From Motacilla alba alba (taxonomy: Eukaryota; Chordata; Aves; Passeriformes; Motacillidae): a stretch of DNA of 64,000 nt. The notes beneath the pieces are model-generated. The model was not told where the DNA came from. It did not search any database and worked only from the letters and a program-made list of their open reading frames with translations. The position numbers were made by a program, and so were the translations under genes. Below are positions 25,509-38,127 of the stretch, in pieces (positions within the stretch are counted from its first letter, which is position 1; every line of letters begins with the position of its first letter). Location: contig NC_052019.1 of assembly GCF_015832195.1 (NCBI RefSeq), positions 45,697,016-45,761,015 on the forward strand, written 5' to 3'.

Positions 25509-26975
25509 TGGAACTTAGCAGTAAAATGAATGGTGGAAAGAGGTAATTACTGAAAGACATGCAAATAAGCAAGAAAGAAGAGATTCATGATAAGCCTTGA
25601 AAGAAGATTAGGAACAGAAAGTCAGTGTCTATTCCAAATATTTTTGGAAGCTTTTTTTTCCTTAATTCAGTTCCATATGCTAAGACCTGATCCCATCTTT
25701 AGAGTTGATGGGTTATGCCTTTTTATCAAGCATGTTTTCTCAGCTGTGCTAACAAGTTTTTGAGTAGGAATGCAGCACTGTGTTTAAGATGGAAAATAGA
25801 AAAGCCTGCTTTAAGACTTTTAAGCTTCCTGAAACTCCTGCTTTTTGAAAAGCCATTTGTTCCCAGATACAATCTCTTGAAGAATAAACTAAGGCCAACT
25901 GCTTGCTGCTCCTCACTGTTTTTATAGTCAGGGGTTGTGTATAGGCCTATTTGCTGAGAAGTCTAGAACTGTTGCTCAGACTCTTTTTTGACAAAAATAG
26001 GATTTCTTGCAATTTGTGCATTAGCACTTCTATGCCAAAAGCATAAATAAAAACCAGGTAGTAATATATAAACTCTATATGTTTGAAAGCAATAATCTTA
26101 GACTCTGCTTTAAAGCAGCTCTGAGAACCTCTTACGGCAAAGCAGATTTCTCCAAATTGGTACCTCTCTCACCACAGGTAATAGTCTTTAATAGGGTCTT
26201 CAGCAAGTTACTCCCAGTGCATTTGCAAAAGAGAATTTGCAGTTCATATCCACTGCTGTTCAGAGAACTTTTAGGGCATGAGGTGTACAGGGATGATAAG
26301 CAGCATTAGCTGTCACCAGAAAACTGACTACAAGAAACCCAAGACTTCAGCTTTATCACAGATATAGATGTGGGTATTTTTGCAAGTGATAGGATGGATA
26401 TTGCATCACTGCAGCGAGCTCTGTTCCCAGTTAGCAGGTGTTGAAGCTGAAGTGGGTGCCTTGCTCGCTCCCATGCACAGGGAGCAGGAGCTCTGCCAGC
26501 TGCACTCTCCTGCCAGCTCCCCAGATCACAGCCTGCAGGGACTGGAGGGATGGCACAACACAGGAAACTCATTTACAAATGCCTGAATTTCAGCTGCCTG
26601 GCTGAGGAATCAAGAACTTCTCAAGATATTTCAGGGTCTTTTTGGAACTGGGGACTCAGATAACCTTTACAAATACAAGGGAAGCACTTTAAATGCAACA
26701 TACTAAAGTGAGCTGCATCAAGGGCTGACACCAGATTTCCAGGAAGTCAAGTTGGGTCCTTTCTAATTCAGGCTATTTTATTATTCTAAAATACATGTTT
26801 ACATAGCAGCATATCTGCTGTTAATTTTCCATGTGCTGATGTATTTTTCTCTGATTTTCTTTCTCATTATGAGTTTACAGCCATTTTTCCTCCACATTGA
26901 GACAGCTTCAATGAACACAGATGATTCTGTCTGTGCTCCTCAGCAAGCAAAGGCCTCTTTCATGGACTCATGAAA

Positions 26976-27515
26976 TATCATAGAATATCCTGAGGTGGAA
27001 GAGTCATCAAGTCAGCTCCTAGCCCTGTGCAGGACAACCCCAAAAGTCTCATCACCATTTCCAAAAGCTTTTTAAACTCTGTCAGGTTCAGTGCTGTGAC
27101 CACTTCCCTGGGGAACCTGTTCCAGTGCCCAGTTCCCCTCTGGGTAAAGAGCTTTTTCCTAATCTCTAATTTAAGACTCCCCTGACACAACTTCAGGCAA
27201 TTCCCTTGGGTCCTGTCACTGGTCACCAAGAGAAGAGATCAGTGCCTGTCTCTGCAGTAGCTCCCAGAATATTCTCTATAATTTTACTGGTCAATGAAAT
27301 GAGACTGACAGGCCTGTCATTTCCAGGCCATCCCTTCTGGCCTTCTAGAAAATCGGGAAAATGTTTGCTAGGTTCCAGTCCACTAGGATGTGTCCATATT
27401 CCCAAGACTTCAAAAATCCTTGAGAGAGGTCTTGTGATGACATCAGCCTCCTCTTTGCATACCCTTGGATGAATCTGATCAGGTCCCATAGACTTACAGA
27501 GAGGCAACTGGAGTG
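26976..27515 (-). mobile_element. CR1 LINE copy with internal deletion
   Basis: On the minus strand, the 5' part (27515 down to about 27258) encodes pieces of the N-terminal half of CR1 reverse transcriptase. Residues GPDQIHPRV, EADVITRPLSRIFE and, after a frameshift, DWNLANIFPIF and then RPVSLISLTSKIIE match conserved RT blocks. This passes directly into the C-terminal tail of ORF2 (26978-27229; TSDRTQGN, IRKKLFTQR, HWNRFPREVV) and the 3' end near 26980 (tcatagaata). The palm region with the catalytic FxDD box is missing between the two parts. The copy is therefore both 5'-truncated and internally deleted, or two adjacent fragments. At least two frameshifts and the deletion make it non-functional. 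Confidence 0.9.
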
Positions 27516-30500
27516 ACAAATCCTACACAAGTACACAAGTTTGGGATTGACTAGGAGTTTATAATTTCACATTGTATTTCTTTCTGTATCATTGCTAAAT
27601 TCAGTGGGATGTATTTCAGAAGAGGATAGCTCTCACAGCTTCAGCCTGCAATCTGACTCCATGAAAAGCTTTGGTATTGAACCTGATCTCAGTGAACTAT
27701 GAGCAACCTGATTACCTGAGTTACCGGGAAACTTTGGCTTTCAAAGTGCAGGGTGGGATTATTGGCTGGTTGGATATAAGCATATGAGTTTTCAAAGAAG
27801 CAGATGGAAATGTGATGTAAAGAAAAAAAAAAACAAAAAGCTGTCTGGCAAGTCAGCTATTTTGCAGTGTTTAGGGTTAAATCCTCCCATCCTTGCTTCT
27901 GCTGAATAGCATTTATTAGCTTCCTTAGTATGCCTCCAGGAGTATTTAGGTAATAGGAGAAAATAAAGGTGTCAAAATGCCTTCTCTTCACTGTCTTGCG
28001 CAGGGGTGCTTGTTCAGCACCAAAGGTGATAGCAAGTTATAAGACCTTGTGTCCCTTCTGATGCTGGGAAGCTTGAGACAAACATGGCTTCAGACTGACC
28101 AGTGGTCAGGGCATGGCACACTGTGCAGACTTCCCTTCAGGAGTGAGATTCACTAGCATGGAAGTCTTCAAGTTTTGACAGGACTTTCTTAGAAGTAAAA
28201 TGAGCTGCTTCCTTTCAAGATAAAGACAACGACACGTGGAAGCATCGTGACTGGTTCCATCAAGCTTTTTCATTATGATTAACCAGCTGAGTTTAGGTTT
28301 ATGGGATATGTAGAGCACAGCACAATCCAGAAGGCCAAGAAATATGTGTAGCACAGTGTGGCACAGCTCAGCATGTGCCTGTGCCTGCTCTGGGTAACCA
28401 GTGCATGGATCACAAGCTCCTCAAAATACAATAGTCTAGTTAGAATAACTATATGTGTTCTATAGTCTTAAAGTGGATGTAAGATGTCCTAGGAGGAGAA
28501 CACACAGAGTTCTGGGCAAAATTTGTAAATGGCTTCATTTTTGTGGCTGATTTTTCCTGGGGGAAATTTATGAGTAGTACCAGCTTTTCCAGTGCCTTTC
28601 TGTGTGGAAGTGCTTATATCACAGTAATTAAAAGGCCTGTAATTGCATGGGGAGGAGCATTTCCACATCATTTGCACTAGCTGTGTGTTGCTGAGAAGTC
28701 ACAAACAGGAACAGGACTAAGGCAGCTGGTAATTCCCAAAAGAAACTACATGAGATCCATCTTCTCTGCATTGCTTAACCCTAGCAGAGCAGAAACTGCT
28801 TTCAGGGATGAGAGGACTATTTTCCCTGTTCACTTCAGTGATCTTAATCAGTATGGACACTGCCAAGGAACAACACTCAATTGGTGCCAAATCTGGGCTG
28901 TGAGAAACAGACCTCAGCCCACTTGGAAAGCTCCACAGCCTGCCACTTCCAGGCTTGCAGATGCCTGGGATGAACTGTCTGGTCTGGCAACGCCTCCTTT
29001 CTCCCTCTTTTGGCAATGTGTAGTGCTCTCTTCACACCCTGAAGGGGCCCTTGCGGCAGCTGCTCCCAGGAGGGTAATGGTTTTCCTTTGCTGCTGGAGC
29101 TTTCCTGAGCCACAGAAGATCCCCCTTTGTAGCCCAAGCCCCGGGAGACCAAACTGGACCAAACTGAAAAATTGGCAGTGTGTAATAGAGGCTTCATCTT
29201 CAAGTTCTGACCATTTCAGCCAAGAGTATGAAACAAAAAATGTTATGGATGTCTTTTTTATCTCTTTTCCTCTGCTGTGCAAGCCCACATCATAAGTCTG
29301 GGCTGTGCAGAAGCAGGTGGTAAAATTCCTATTGATTTCAAGAGAGCCTAGGTTTTACTTCAGAAATAAACTGCAGAACTCTGCAATAAATTAATTCAGC
29401 ATCCCAGACACAAACTCATACATTTTACTGTTTAAATTGTGCTACTCTGAGTGTATAGTGGTGTTATGGGAGTGTAAATTATTCCAGTGTTTGCTACATG
29501 TTATTGAAAATCAGATGCCAGACCTAATCTGCCTAAACTCCCACACTAGTGGCAAATAATTCAACTACAAATTGTGTGCAAAAATGTGCAAGCTAACTGG
29601 AAGTAGCTTCAATCAAATACATGCCTGAGGGGCTCAGTAATGGATACCACATTACACTTGCCAGTTCATTGCTGTCTGTGCTTTCCTCATGCATACATCC
29701 TTGAGTTACATTTTTACCTAATTGTAGGCCCATTCCTTTCTTCCCAAAATACTGAGAAGGGAACTGAAATGAAAAATTAAAATAATTGTCTAATTTTGTA
29801 CCAGCAGAAGGTTCTTTGGCATAGATTTCCAATGAAACAGGCATTATTGACAGCTTTGTCAAGTTTCCCATATGAACAGTTTATGCTGATTTCCAGGCAG
29901 TTACAAATAATTGAAGTTAAAGATCTCTGTAGCTTGTCTGACAAGGCTGACACAAGAAACAATGTATGTTTGATTTTGAGAAGTTTATAATTTATGGTGT
30001 TGGTGGTTTTCCTCTTCAAGGAACTAGCAAGTTGTCTTCCATCACCAAACAGCAGAGACTAATTTGGCACTGGTAGAAATGATCACTAAGTGACTTTTAT
30101 AAAAGATCAGACAGTGAAGCCTGAAGAAAGCTGGTAATGTCAGAAAAAATGGGGCAAACCCTTCTGTTCAGTATGTGTTGAGCAGGAGTCCATTTCACCT
30201 GTCTTTGCTGGCTACAATCTCGTTTTCAATATGCAATAAAAACAGTTGTAATGAAAGAAAAGCTTCTAGCCTGACAGCTAGACATCTTTTTTTTTTATGG
30301 TGAAAATGTCTGCGGCAGGAAAAATCTGTTTATTAAAGTCTCTGAATATGTTTAATTATAGGGTACTGTGTGATAAATAAAGATGAAGTTAGGCATTAAA
30401 TAAATGGTATTTTGGACACTTGCAGTAGTTGTTAGATACCTTAAAAGCATCTTATCTCACATTGGTAATGTATGAACAAAATGGACTTTCCTTGATGACA

Positions 30501-30802
30501 AAAATTGGCAAAATTACCAGTGATCAAATCCAACAAGCAGAATCACCACAGTCATTATTCCTGAATTTTTGTGTGTATGACAAGATTTGCATTGTATATT
30601 TCATATGTTTGCACTACTACGACAGTCAATAGGGGCAGGACCAAGAATCTACTGATAACTGATGTGTGTTGTAATTATGCTGGGTCTGGTTTGTGTCTAG
30701 TGATAAGATTCCCGTGTTTATATGATTTAGACACCTGAAAAGAAAAATGGGCATTTGGAACCTCAAGAACCGAGGGAGTTTCTCTTTCTGCTAATTCATG
30801 GA
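27516..30802. other. unique DNA; one 181-codon open frame, otherwise nothing recognised
   Basis: No known gene is recognised. The plus-strand frame 28750-29295 begins with ATG and is the longest non-repeat open frame in the window. It overlaps two minus-strand open frames (28877-29203 and 28914-29288) in a G+C-richer patch, so low stop density explains much of its length. It has no signal peptide, transmembrane segment or motif I can name. The remainder is AT-rich and stop-rich. Confidence 0.5.
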
Positions 30803-30880
30803 AAATAATAGGACTGAAGGGTGAGAGGTTATCTAGTCCATCCTCCTAAATCAGTGTAAGCCCAGTGCCTTTTGTGCAGC
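30803..30880 (-). mobile_element. ancient CR1/L3-like LINE scrap
   Basis: The sequence aataataggactgaagggtg, followed by 'gaggttatctagtccatcc' and 'tcctaaatcagtg', follows the reverse-complemented 3' end of old CR1/L3-type LINEs ('aggactggaagggacc', 'gaggtcatctagtccaacccc'). Only about 80 bases are recognisable and they are strongly diverged. By its orientation it lies on the minus strand. It appears older than the other CR1 copies here. Confidence 0.65.
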
Positions 30881-33800
30881 CTCTGAGGAACCAGGAGTGG
30901 ATGAAGAGCATTTACATATTCTGAGGCTACTCTCATGCCCAGCTCTTTTTTTAGATTGCTGCAGTAGTCTTTTCTACATCAGTGCTCCTGACCTTTTCTT
31001 CTTCCTCCATAAGGTTTACTAGGGGAGAAAGAAAACTCCAGAATCACCTACTGTTCTTGAAAAAAAAGCACTCACAGTTGATCTTTTCAGTGAAAATGAA
31101 CACAGAATCTTGGGTTTATTCACCTTCAGTCAATAGGCCACATGCCCGAACGGTGCATGTCACAATGTCACAACTTGTTGCCCTTGTTAGAGGCCTTTAG
31201 GATTAGCTGGTTTTCTGCAAGAAAGAGGAACTTTTTATCTTCATTGACATATAAGCAGTCAGTGAAGCTCAGGCTCATGCCTCACTAGGAAATTTTAATG
31301 AGAGTCTATAGTAGAAAAGTCCACCTCCCAGTTATACCAGTACGGTGTATTTGCTGATTTTGGGAGTGTTCTATCTGAAAGAAAATCTCGGAAGTATTTA
31401 TGGTTGCTGCTTAACTTTAGGAAGATGTAGAACAATGTGTAGATCAGGTATAGAAAAATATGATGGGATGTTCTTCTGCATTTCTATCTGGCTAGAGACA
31501 TGTTACCTTTTGTTTGTTCTGTTTGTCCTGATAGAAACACTGAAAATTATGAAACTGAGAAAAATATTATTTCATTTGCCAGGTTTCTGTTTCCCTTCTC
31601 AACTTCTTACAATATTATTGACTCAATTGAGCTGATGTAATTAAGAAGTTAAAATAACCTCTGAATTTTGATACTGCTCAGTTCTTTGCTTCCTCTTACA
31701 AAAAATGTTGGCGTTTAATGCACGTGTTATGGATGTATGGTACCTCCAGGAGGAACTCAGCTAGGGCTATGTAGGATTTACTTTGAACAGGACATTCAAG
31801 GAGATTCTATGCAATCTAAGACTAGCTGTAGTAAATAATATTAATATTTATTTTATGCCTACAGTCAGGATCTCCCCTTCTCCTTGCAAAGCTTGTCTTG
31901 GAGCATTTATTCCAGTAAATTTTGATCATTACTTACTGAAACCAGTGAAAAGTTTTTTCAGTGACACAGCAGGCATGTGGTACAATTGTCTTTAAACTAC
32001 TCTTGTTTTGTGTCTCCTTGTTGTTGTGCATAGCATTCTCAGTGCCACCTCCTAAGCTTACATAACATTTTCTTTTGACAATAAAAGTACTGGCTTTCAC
32101 TAGGATTCCCAGGGCTGAATTTGGCCCATAACCTGAGAGTGCTCTCAGAATGAGTGTGATTTCCTTCTGAAAACTTTGATCGTCCTAAAAATATCGTTCA
32201 AATATCTAAAAACCTACTTGTCAAATTCTTAGAAGTAAGCGCTGATGTAGATCTCCAGAGTTCATCCACTGGTTGCTGCCAGAGTTCAACACCCAAACAC
32301 CCTGAATAGCTGTACCAGATTGATGTTTGTATATGGAACTAGTGAACGTTTATAGCACCAGCACATAAAATATCACACTGCATCTTTTCCTCTTCCTCAC
32401 AAGTACAAATAGTTTAGAATATCTTCAAAGTCATTAAAGATGCAGAGAACTAACAGACCTAGTTTTAATTTTAAAAATAATGGTCATTTTTAAAAAGTTC
32501 CCCTTGCAAATCTATTAGATCAAATCCTCCAGTCTCACACTTCTGCATCCCAACATTTCATCTTAGTGTCATCACTTTCCACATAAATAGCAACAACCAA
32601 GTGTATAATCCTTAATAGTTATGAGGAATTTCTCCCTTTCTGACTCTTAACGTTACTTGTGAGGATCTGGAATTAAATTCTCATCCACCAAGTATTCTGT
32701 CTTTCAAAACAACTAAGTTTTCATTTACCCACAGATTAACTCCATGAGTGTATCATCTCAGGACAGATAAGGTTTGATGTCAAAGAATTAAATCATTAAT
32801 CTCTCTTGCAAAGTCATTTCCAGAACTCTTTGGGGTTTTCCTAATTTATGTCCGCATTTTACGTTTCATATGTCCTCTTTTTTCTCTTCCCTAAAACTTT
32901 GTACATCTTTGTCAGCTGACTGTAATTTCTTCCTTGTCTTTTCTTCCCTTTTTGCTTCTTTAAGGAAATCAATACTAAAATTTTTTAATTAATTATCCTA
33001 GCACTGTCTTTATATTGGGCATGACCTTTGAGATTTTACAGTTTTGGCTGATTTAATTGGCCAAGTGACACCCTCCTCCTGTTTACTGAATTCCTCTCCT
33101 TGCTGTAGAATCCCATTTGTTACGTCTGGGTGACAGAGTTCTCTCAGCTGCAAACCATGTCAGAAGAGCTTTTTCTTTCTTATCACTCTCTTATTTCTTT
33201 CAAAAAAATTTCTATTAATTAGTTTTTAAACCATAAGTTTGAGTATCTCTGTGTAGTCTCATTCTTATCTCACAGTCCTTTACACTAAGGCTGTCCTCAA
33301 TTAGGTTGTGATGGCTATTTATATCACTCCGGAATGTTCATCTCCAATTATAAATCTGTACAAAAGGCCAAGTCTGAATTTACACCGAGCATACTTCAGC
33401 AGTTCTCATAATATAACTGACTGAAGTGTGATCAAAGAAACTGAGACTTGTGAAGACAATTTAAGGTTCTCTTGAAGTTTCTGAGGCTCTATTAAAGGGA
33501 TGAAATCAGGATTTGATGCCAGAATGGGAAATTTACATCAGATTTGGTATCCTATCTGTCAGGCTGTGAATTTTTCTATTATACAGAATAGAAATAAAAA
33601 CAGATCTCTTAACATCATCGCAACTAGTTTACAAAAAGATTTTTGTTCCTCTATACAGATATAAATTTTAATATTTGTCTTGGGATTGGTTTTGTTTTCT
33701 AGCTACCTAAGATAGAAAAAACTCCCATCTGTCTCTTTTGTCCCAGCTGAGTATCCATTAACTTCAGGTGAATTTCATATAGTCAGTCTTTCTCATAAAA

Positions 33801-36800
33801 CATTTATTTTTAGTTTTAAATCTTGTTTTTAAATACAGTACAAGCGAATGGTATACTACATTTAATGTAATAAGCCTCTGGGTAAAAAGTAGATGCAATC
33901 AATAGATGGAACACAAATGAAATCTAGGTAAAGACACGTGGGGATATTTTTCTACTGTTGTCCTTTCTTTCTCTTTCCTTCTTTCTCTCTGTCTTCTTCT
34001 AACTTCTTCTCCAAATATATTGTAAGCCAGACTAAAAGATCCCAGTCAATGCCTCAGTAAGTGCCTTATGTCTGAATAAGTTAAAGTTGGATAAGTGTAT
34101 GTTTTAAAGTTTATGAAGTACCTTACTTTGTCTGTATGTTGTTTTAAAATTTGCCAAGTGCATTATTCTACCCTAGTGTTCTAAATTTTGCAAGTAAAAG
34201 TTTGTCATTGATGCTCCTGAGAATATTGTTGTTTCTCCCACACACCACCCAGAGAGAATCAAACAACCTTCCCCTAAACCCACTGGGCAGACCAGGGCAT
34301 AACAAGGTGTTCAAACCCTGTCATTCACCATATGATCCACCCACAGATGCTTTTTTCCTGCTCTTTTAATGGGTTGGAATATATTCTTCAGTCAGATCGT
34401 GTTATGGAGGCTGTTTTCAGGATTTCTACAGATATCTAGAAATATCTACTGCACTGAATTTTAGCTAGAAAACTGCTTATGTCTGAACCCTTCTTTCGCT
34501 TGGGCACTCTGTAGAGCTGCTTTTCTCATCTGTGTCAAGACCAGGGGTTAAATATCTATCAAAAAGCAGTGCCTCCAACACTAAGTCCATTTTATCCATT
34601 TTTTTCCCTCTTTGAGACCTGTGTGCTTCCTTGATTAGTCTCAGGGTGAGGAAATTAGTCTAATGTAAGTTGTAGTAACTGGAAAACCCCAAACAGTGGT
34701 TGATTTTAGTGCTTAATGTCATTGGGATTACACCAGTGATGAATTTAATGCAAGTTTAACAAACACAGTCCAACTATAAAAATGTCTTGTATAAAGCTGA
34801 AAATCCTTTCACCCAGTGCATTAAACAACCTCATATTGGAGAGTAGTTCAGTGACACTTTTTTCCCCATTTGTAAACATTTGCTTCTTGCTTTAAAATTC
34901 CCAGTTATAATGCATCCAATTGTAGATCTTATCCACAGTCTGGGGTGAATGGTACAATAACACCCTTTAAACACTGCAGTGTCTTCCCTCTAAGCACTAC
35001 TCTCTGGACTGGTTCTATTGTGAAAGCTCCTGCAAGGGCTGGGACTGTTTTCTTCAATACTTTTCACTAGATCACAGAATCTCTCTCCTGCTTTCCTTCT
35101 AAACAGGACATTGTCTGGGCTAGAATTGGCACTGAAGATAACTGATTCCTGCTAATGAGGCATCATAAATTTGTGTGGAATTCTTCCAACAGCAGAACTG
35201 CCTGGAAGTTCAGGCTTCTTCATAGTAGCCCCAAAAATATTTGACTTTCTAGAGGCTTATTGTTCTTGAAATTATAGACTTCTTGAGAACAATATTGTTC
35301 CATGAATGGCAGAAAAAACCAGCAGCTGCACTAATAAACCTCCTATTTCTTATTTGCCAAGACAATATTTCTCAGGCAGTATGTTGTGGTCACTAGGGAT
35401 CAAAGAGGAGGAGTTAGAAATCTTCACAATTGAGTCTGATATCCACCTTGGTGTGACTGATGGCCTGTCAGCAGTTAAAAGTAGCTCTTATCCTGGCTTG
35501 TGTAAACTGCAAAAGGAGATGCATCTGCAAAACGCTTAAGGAACACAGTTTTAGAATTTGTATAGAAAATGAGTTTCCTGAAAACTGGTGAACTGTTCTC
35601 AGTCTAAACTTAAAATCTCAGATAGGATTCATGGAGATGAAGAATCTGATATTAATTGTGAATTTTTATCTGAAACATTCTGTTGAAAATGTATTTTGAA
35701 GGAACAACACATGTATTTTCTTTTTCTCTGTGAAGACCTATAATGTTTTGACTCAGTATAGTTGACTAGATCAACACCCTCTTCCAAGTCTTGCAAGCTT
35801 TTCATGACTTTTCATCCTTTCACTAGTTTACAAATCAAGTAGGAAACTTTCATCAGTAGTTGCCAGCATTTTAATTCTGATTCCCTCATCAAAACTAATC
35901 AATCCCCTTTATAAGTCTACCCACACCCTTTGTTTTTCTGTCAGCAGGTAGCACAACAGAGCTGAGGGAAATACATTTAAACAGACCTGAGGGAAAGAAG
36001 TTCAGTGTGAGTGATTATTATGCCTTTCTTTCCGTTGTCCTTGTTTCTATCCTTTGCATGGAAAAGCAAATGGATTGTGAGACTGGAAGGAACTGAGAAG
36101 AAAAGCTGTCCCTTTTTGCTTGGTGAAGGACAGAGTAGCAGGTGTGAAGCATTATTGTATCCAGCCTACTGCTAGCAGTTCCCATTTACCAGCACACTTT
36201 AGCTTGGAATGCACTGTGTTCATTTTGTACTTACATCTGCAATTGATGCACAGATCCTGTAGAGCACTGCCTGGAGAAAATGAATCCTCTTCTATTCCTC
36301 CAATGGAGCATTTGATTTCCTTTATTTGAGCTCAGTTTATTTAAAGCTTTCTGAGCATTGAATCTCTAGTGTGTAAATAACCTCAGGCAGTCCAATCTAT
36401 TGGGAAGAACATCTCCAGTTATTTACTGTTTTTCTAAAATGGCACATATGGAAAAGCAGACTGTGAAAAATATCACTGTGTAATAACTGATTATTATATA
36501 ATTCTGTATATCATGAAGAGGGCAATGTGCTATCTACTCTTAATTGCCACTTCCACTGTAATATCTTGAGGCACAGGTCTCTTCTTTCAGTAGTATACTT
36601 GTTTAAGGAAGCAGTAACTTGCTGCCAGATAAATGGTGCTGTCATAATTATAACAACTTCATAGTCATGTCCTATGTGCAGTATTGGGGCAGGATTTCAA
36701 ACTGCTTTGTTTATCCACATGTGTTTCCCTTGTTGTGGTTTTGGGAATAGCTAATACAAAGAGATTGGTAGCATTTTGATAGTTTTTGCACTGACCTCCC

Positions 36801-37165
36801 TTCAGTTTTGCAGGGGTCTGCCTATGGGTGGCTCAGTACAAAGCAAAAGATGACTGTAGAAGTTAAGTATTACTTACACTGTAATTTTAGTAGTGAGTGC
36901 ACAGTGTGATCCTCTGTCTGAAACAGGCAAAAGAAAAATGAATTCCAAGGAAGCAAAGAGCAAACTGTGCCATGTAGGAGGCCATTCCAAATTGATTTTT
37001 TTCTAAAGACAAATACAGCAAAATTCTTCTTTTTTGTACTTGTGTGAAACAAAAGGTGAGCCTGCATACTGCTGGGCTTTTTTGCTTTTCCACATCCAAC
37101 TACCTAGTGGCAAATGTAGTTTAAGTGTTCGGTGCAGTGGGCTAAGCTCTGCCAGTACCTCTCAA
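30881..37165. other. unique AT-rich DNA, no gene recognised
   Basis: More than 6 kb with no recognisable gene, RNA or interspersed repeat. Open frames are all under 100 codons. A pyrimidine-rich stretch lies at 33958-34010 (ctttctttctctttcc). AT-rich runs are frequent. This is the longest stretch in the window without an identified element. Confidence 0.6.
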
Positions 37166-37270
37166 CAGAATCACAGAATTATTAAGGTTGGAAGAGACCT
37201 CTATGCTCATCAAGTCCAACCATTAATCTAGCACCACTATGTTCACCACTAAAGCATATTGAGTGCTGCA
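37166..37270 (-). mobile_element. CR1 LINE 3'-end fragment
   Basis: Begins with acagaatcacagaattatta, the reverse-complemented CR1 terminal repeat. It continues with 'ggttggaagagacct', 'catcaagtccaacc' and 'ctagcaccactatgttcacc', all in the usual order. The element is on the minus strand and severely 5'-truncated, leaving roughly 100 bases. It lies only about 375 bases from the next CR1 fragment (37645-38127), but the two need not be one insertion because the intervening sequence is not CR1. Confidence 0.9.
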
Positions 37271-37644
37271 TAGAGCTAAGCTGCCCTGTCCCAAAGGCAA
37301 CAAACTTCAAGTTTGTTTACCTAGAGTTTCAAGGGGTCCCAGGGAGTGCTGATATTGTGTTGCCTTACCTCTGTAGATGTTACATTTGCAAGGAAGTTTG
37401 ATTTTTTTTTTTTTACCTACTCTTTCTTTAGCTCCTTTGAGGCACCTGATGAAGTGTATCGGGAAGCTGAAACAAGACCCCAGAAACAAATCATTCCATT
37501 AGCTGAGCAGCCTAGCTCTGTTGAGGAGGAAAAGATGCTTTGAATGAAGATATCCTATATGAGACAGGTCAGAAGCAGAGAAGAAGTCAGTCAGAAGATC
37601 AGGTAGACAACTGAGACGGAGGAGGTTTACTCAGAGCATCTGTG
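37271..37644. other. unique DNA between two CR1 fragments
   Basis: About 375 bases with a 13-base T run near 37402-37414 and no recognisable element. If the flanking CR1 pieces were once one insertion, this would be an insertion or a diverged replacement. If they are separate insertions, it is simply host DNA. Confidence 0.6.
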
Positions 37645-38127
37645 TCTGCTTCAACTCTCAGCCTCTCTTTATAGGAGAGGTGCTTCAGCCATCTGATCAG
37701 CTCTCTGGCCTCCTCAGAACTCGCTCCAACAGGTCCATGTCCTTCCTGTGCTGGGCACCCCAGGGCTGGATGCAGCCCTGCAGGTGGGGTCTCACCAGAG
37801 CAGAGCAGAGGGGCAGAATCCCCTCCCTGTCCCTGCTGCCCACGCTGCTCTGGATGCAGCCCAGGACAGGTTTGGCTCTCTGGGCTGTGAGTGCTCGTGG
37901 CTGGTCATGTCCATCCTGTCACCCACCAGCGCTCCAAGTCCTTCTCAGCAGGGTTGCTCTGATCCGTTCCTCCCCCGGCCTGTGCTGGTACCGAGGGTTG
38001 CCCCAACCCAGGTGCAGCACCTTGCTCTTGGCCTTGTTGAATCTCACGGAGTTCGTATGGGTCCAGGTCCCTGTGGATGACATCTCATCCCTCAGGCATG
38101 TCAACCATACCACTAAGCTTGGTGTTG
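37645..38127 (-). mobile_element. CR1 LINE, internal ORF2 fragment
   Basis: The plus strand reads 'cagcctctctttataggaga', 'tcgctccaacaggtccatgt', 'ggtggggtctcaccagagca' and 'cccaggtgcagcacc', in the fixed order of the reversed CR1 ORF2 3' region. On the minus strand the frame at 37919-38113 encodes residues such as [20 protein letters not shown], a block conserved downstream of the RT domain. The right edge is sharp at 'ctaagcttggtgt' (38127). The 3' terminal repeat is absent, so the copy is truncated at both ends. It has stops and frame breaks. Its high G+C content contrasts with its surroundings. Confidence 0.92.

Larger units (their letters stand above)
23046..26975. other. unique DNA, no gene recognised
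   Basis: Apart from two short local duplications listed separately, nothing is recognised. Open frames are all below 90 codons. The 26400-26540 stretch is G+C-richer and has overlapping frames on both strands (26306-26572 minus, 26368-26586 plus), which is a composition effect and not evidence of coding. Confidence 0.55.
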
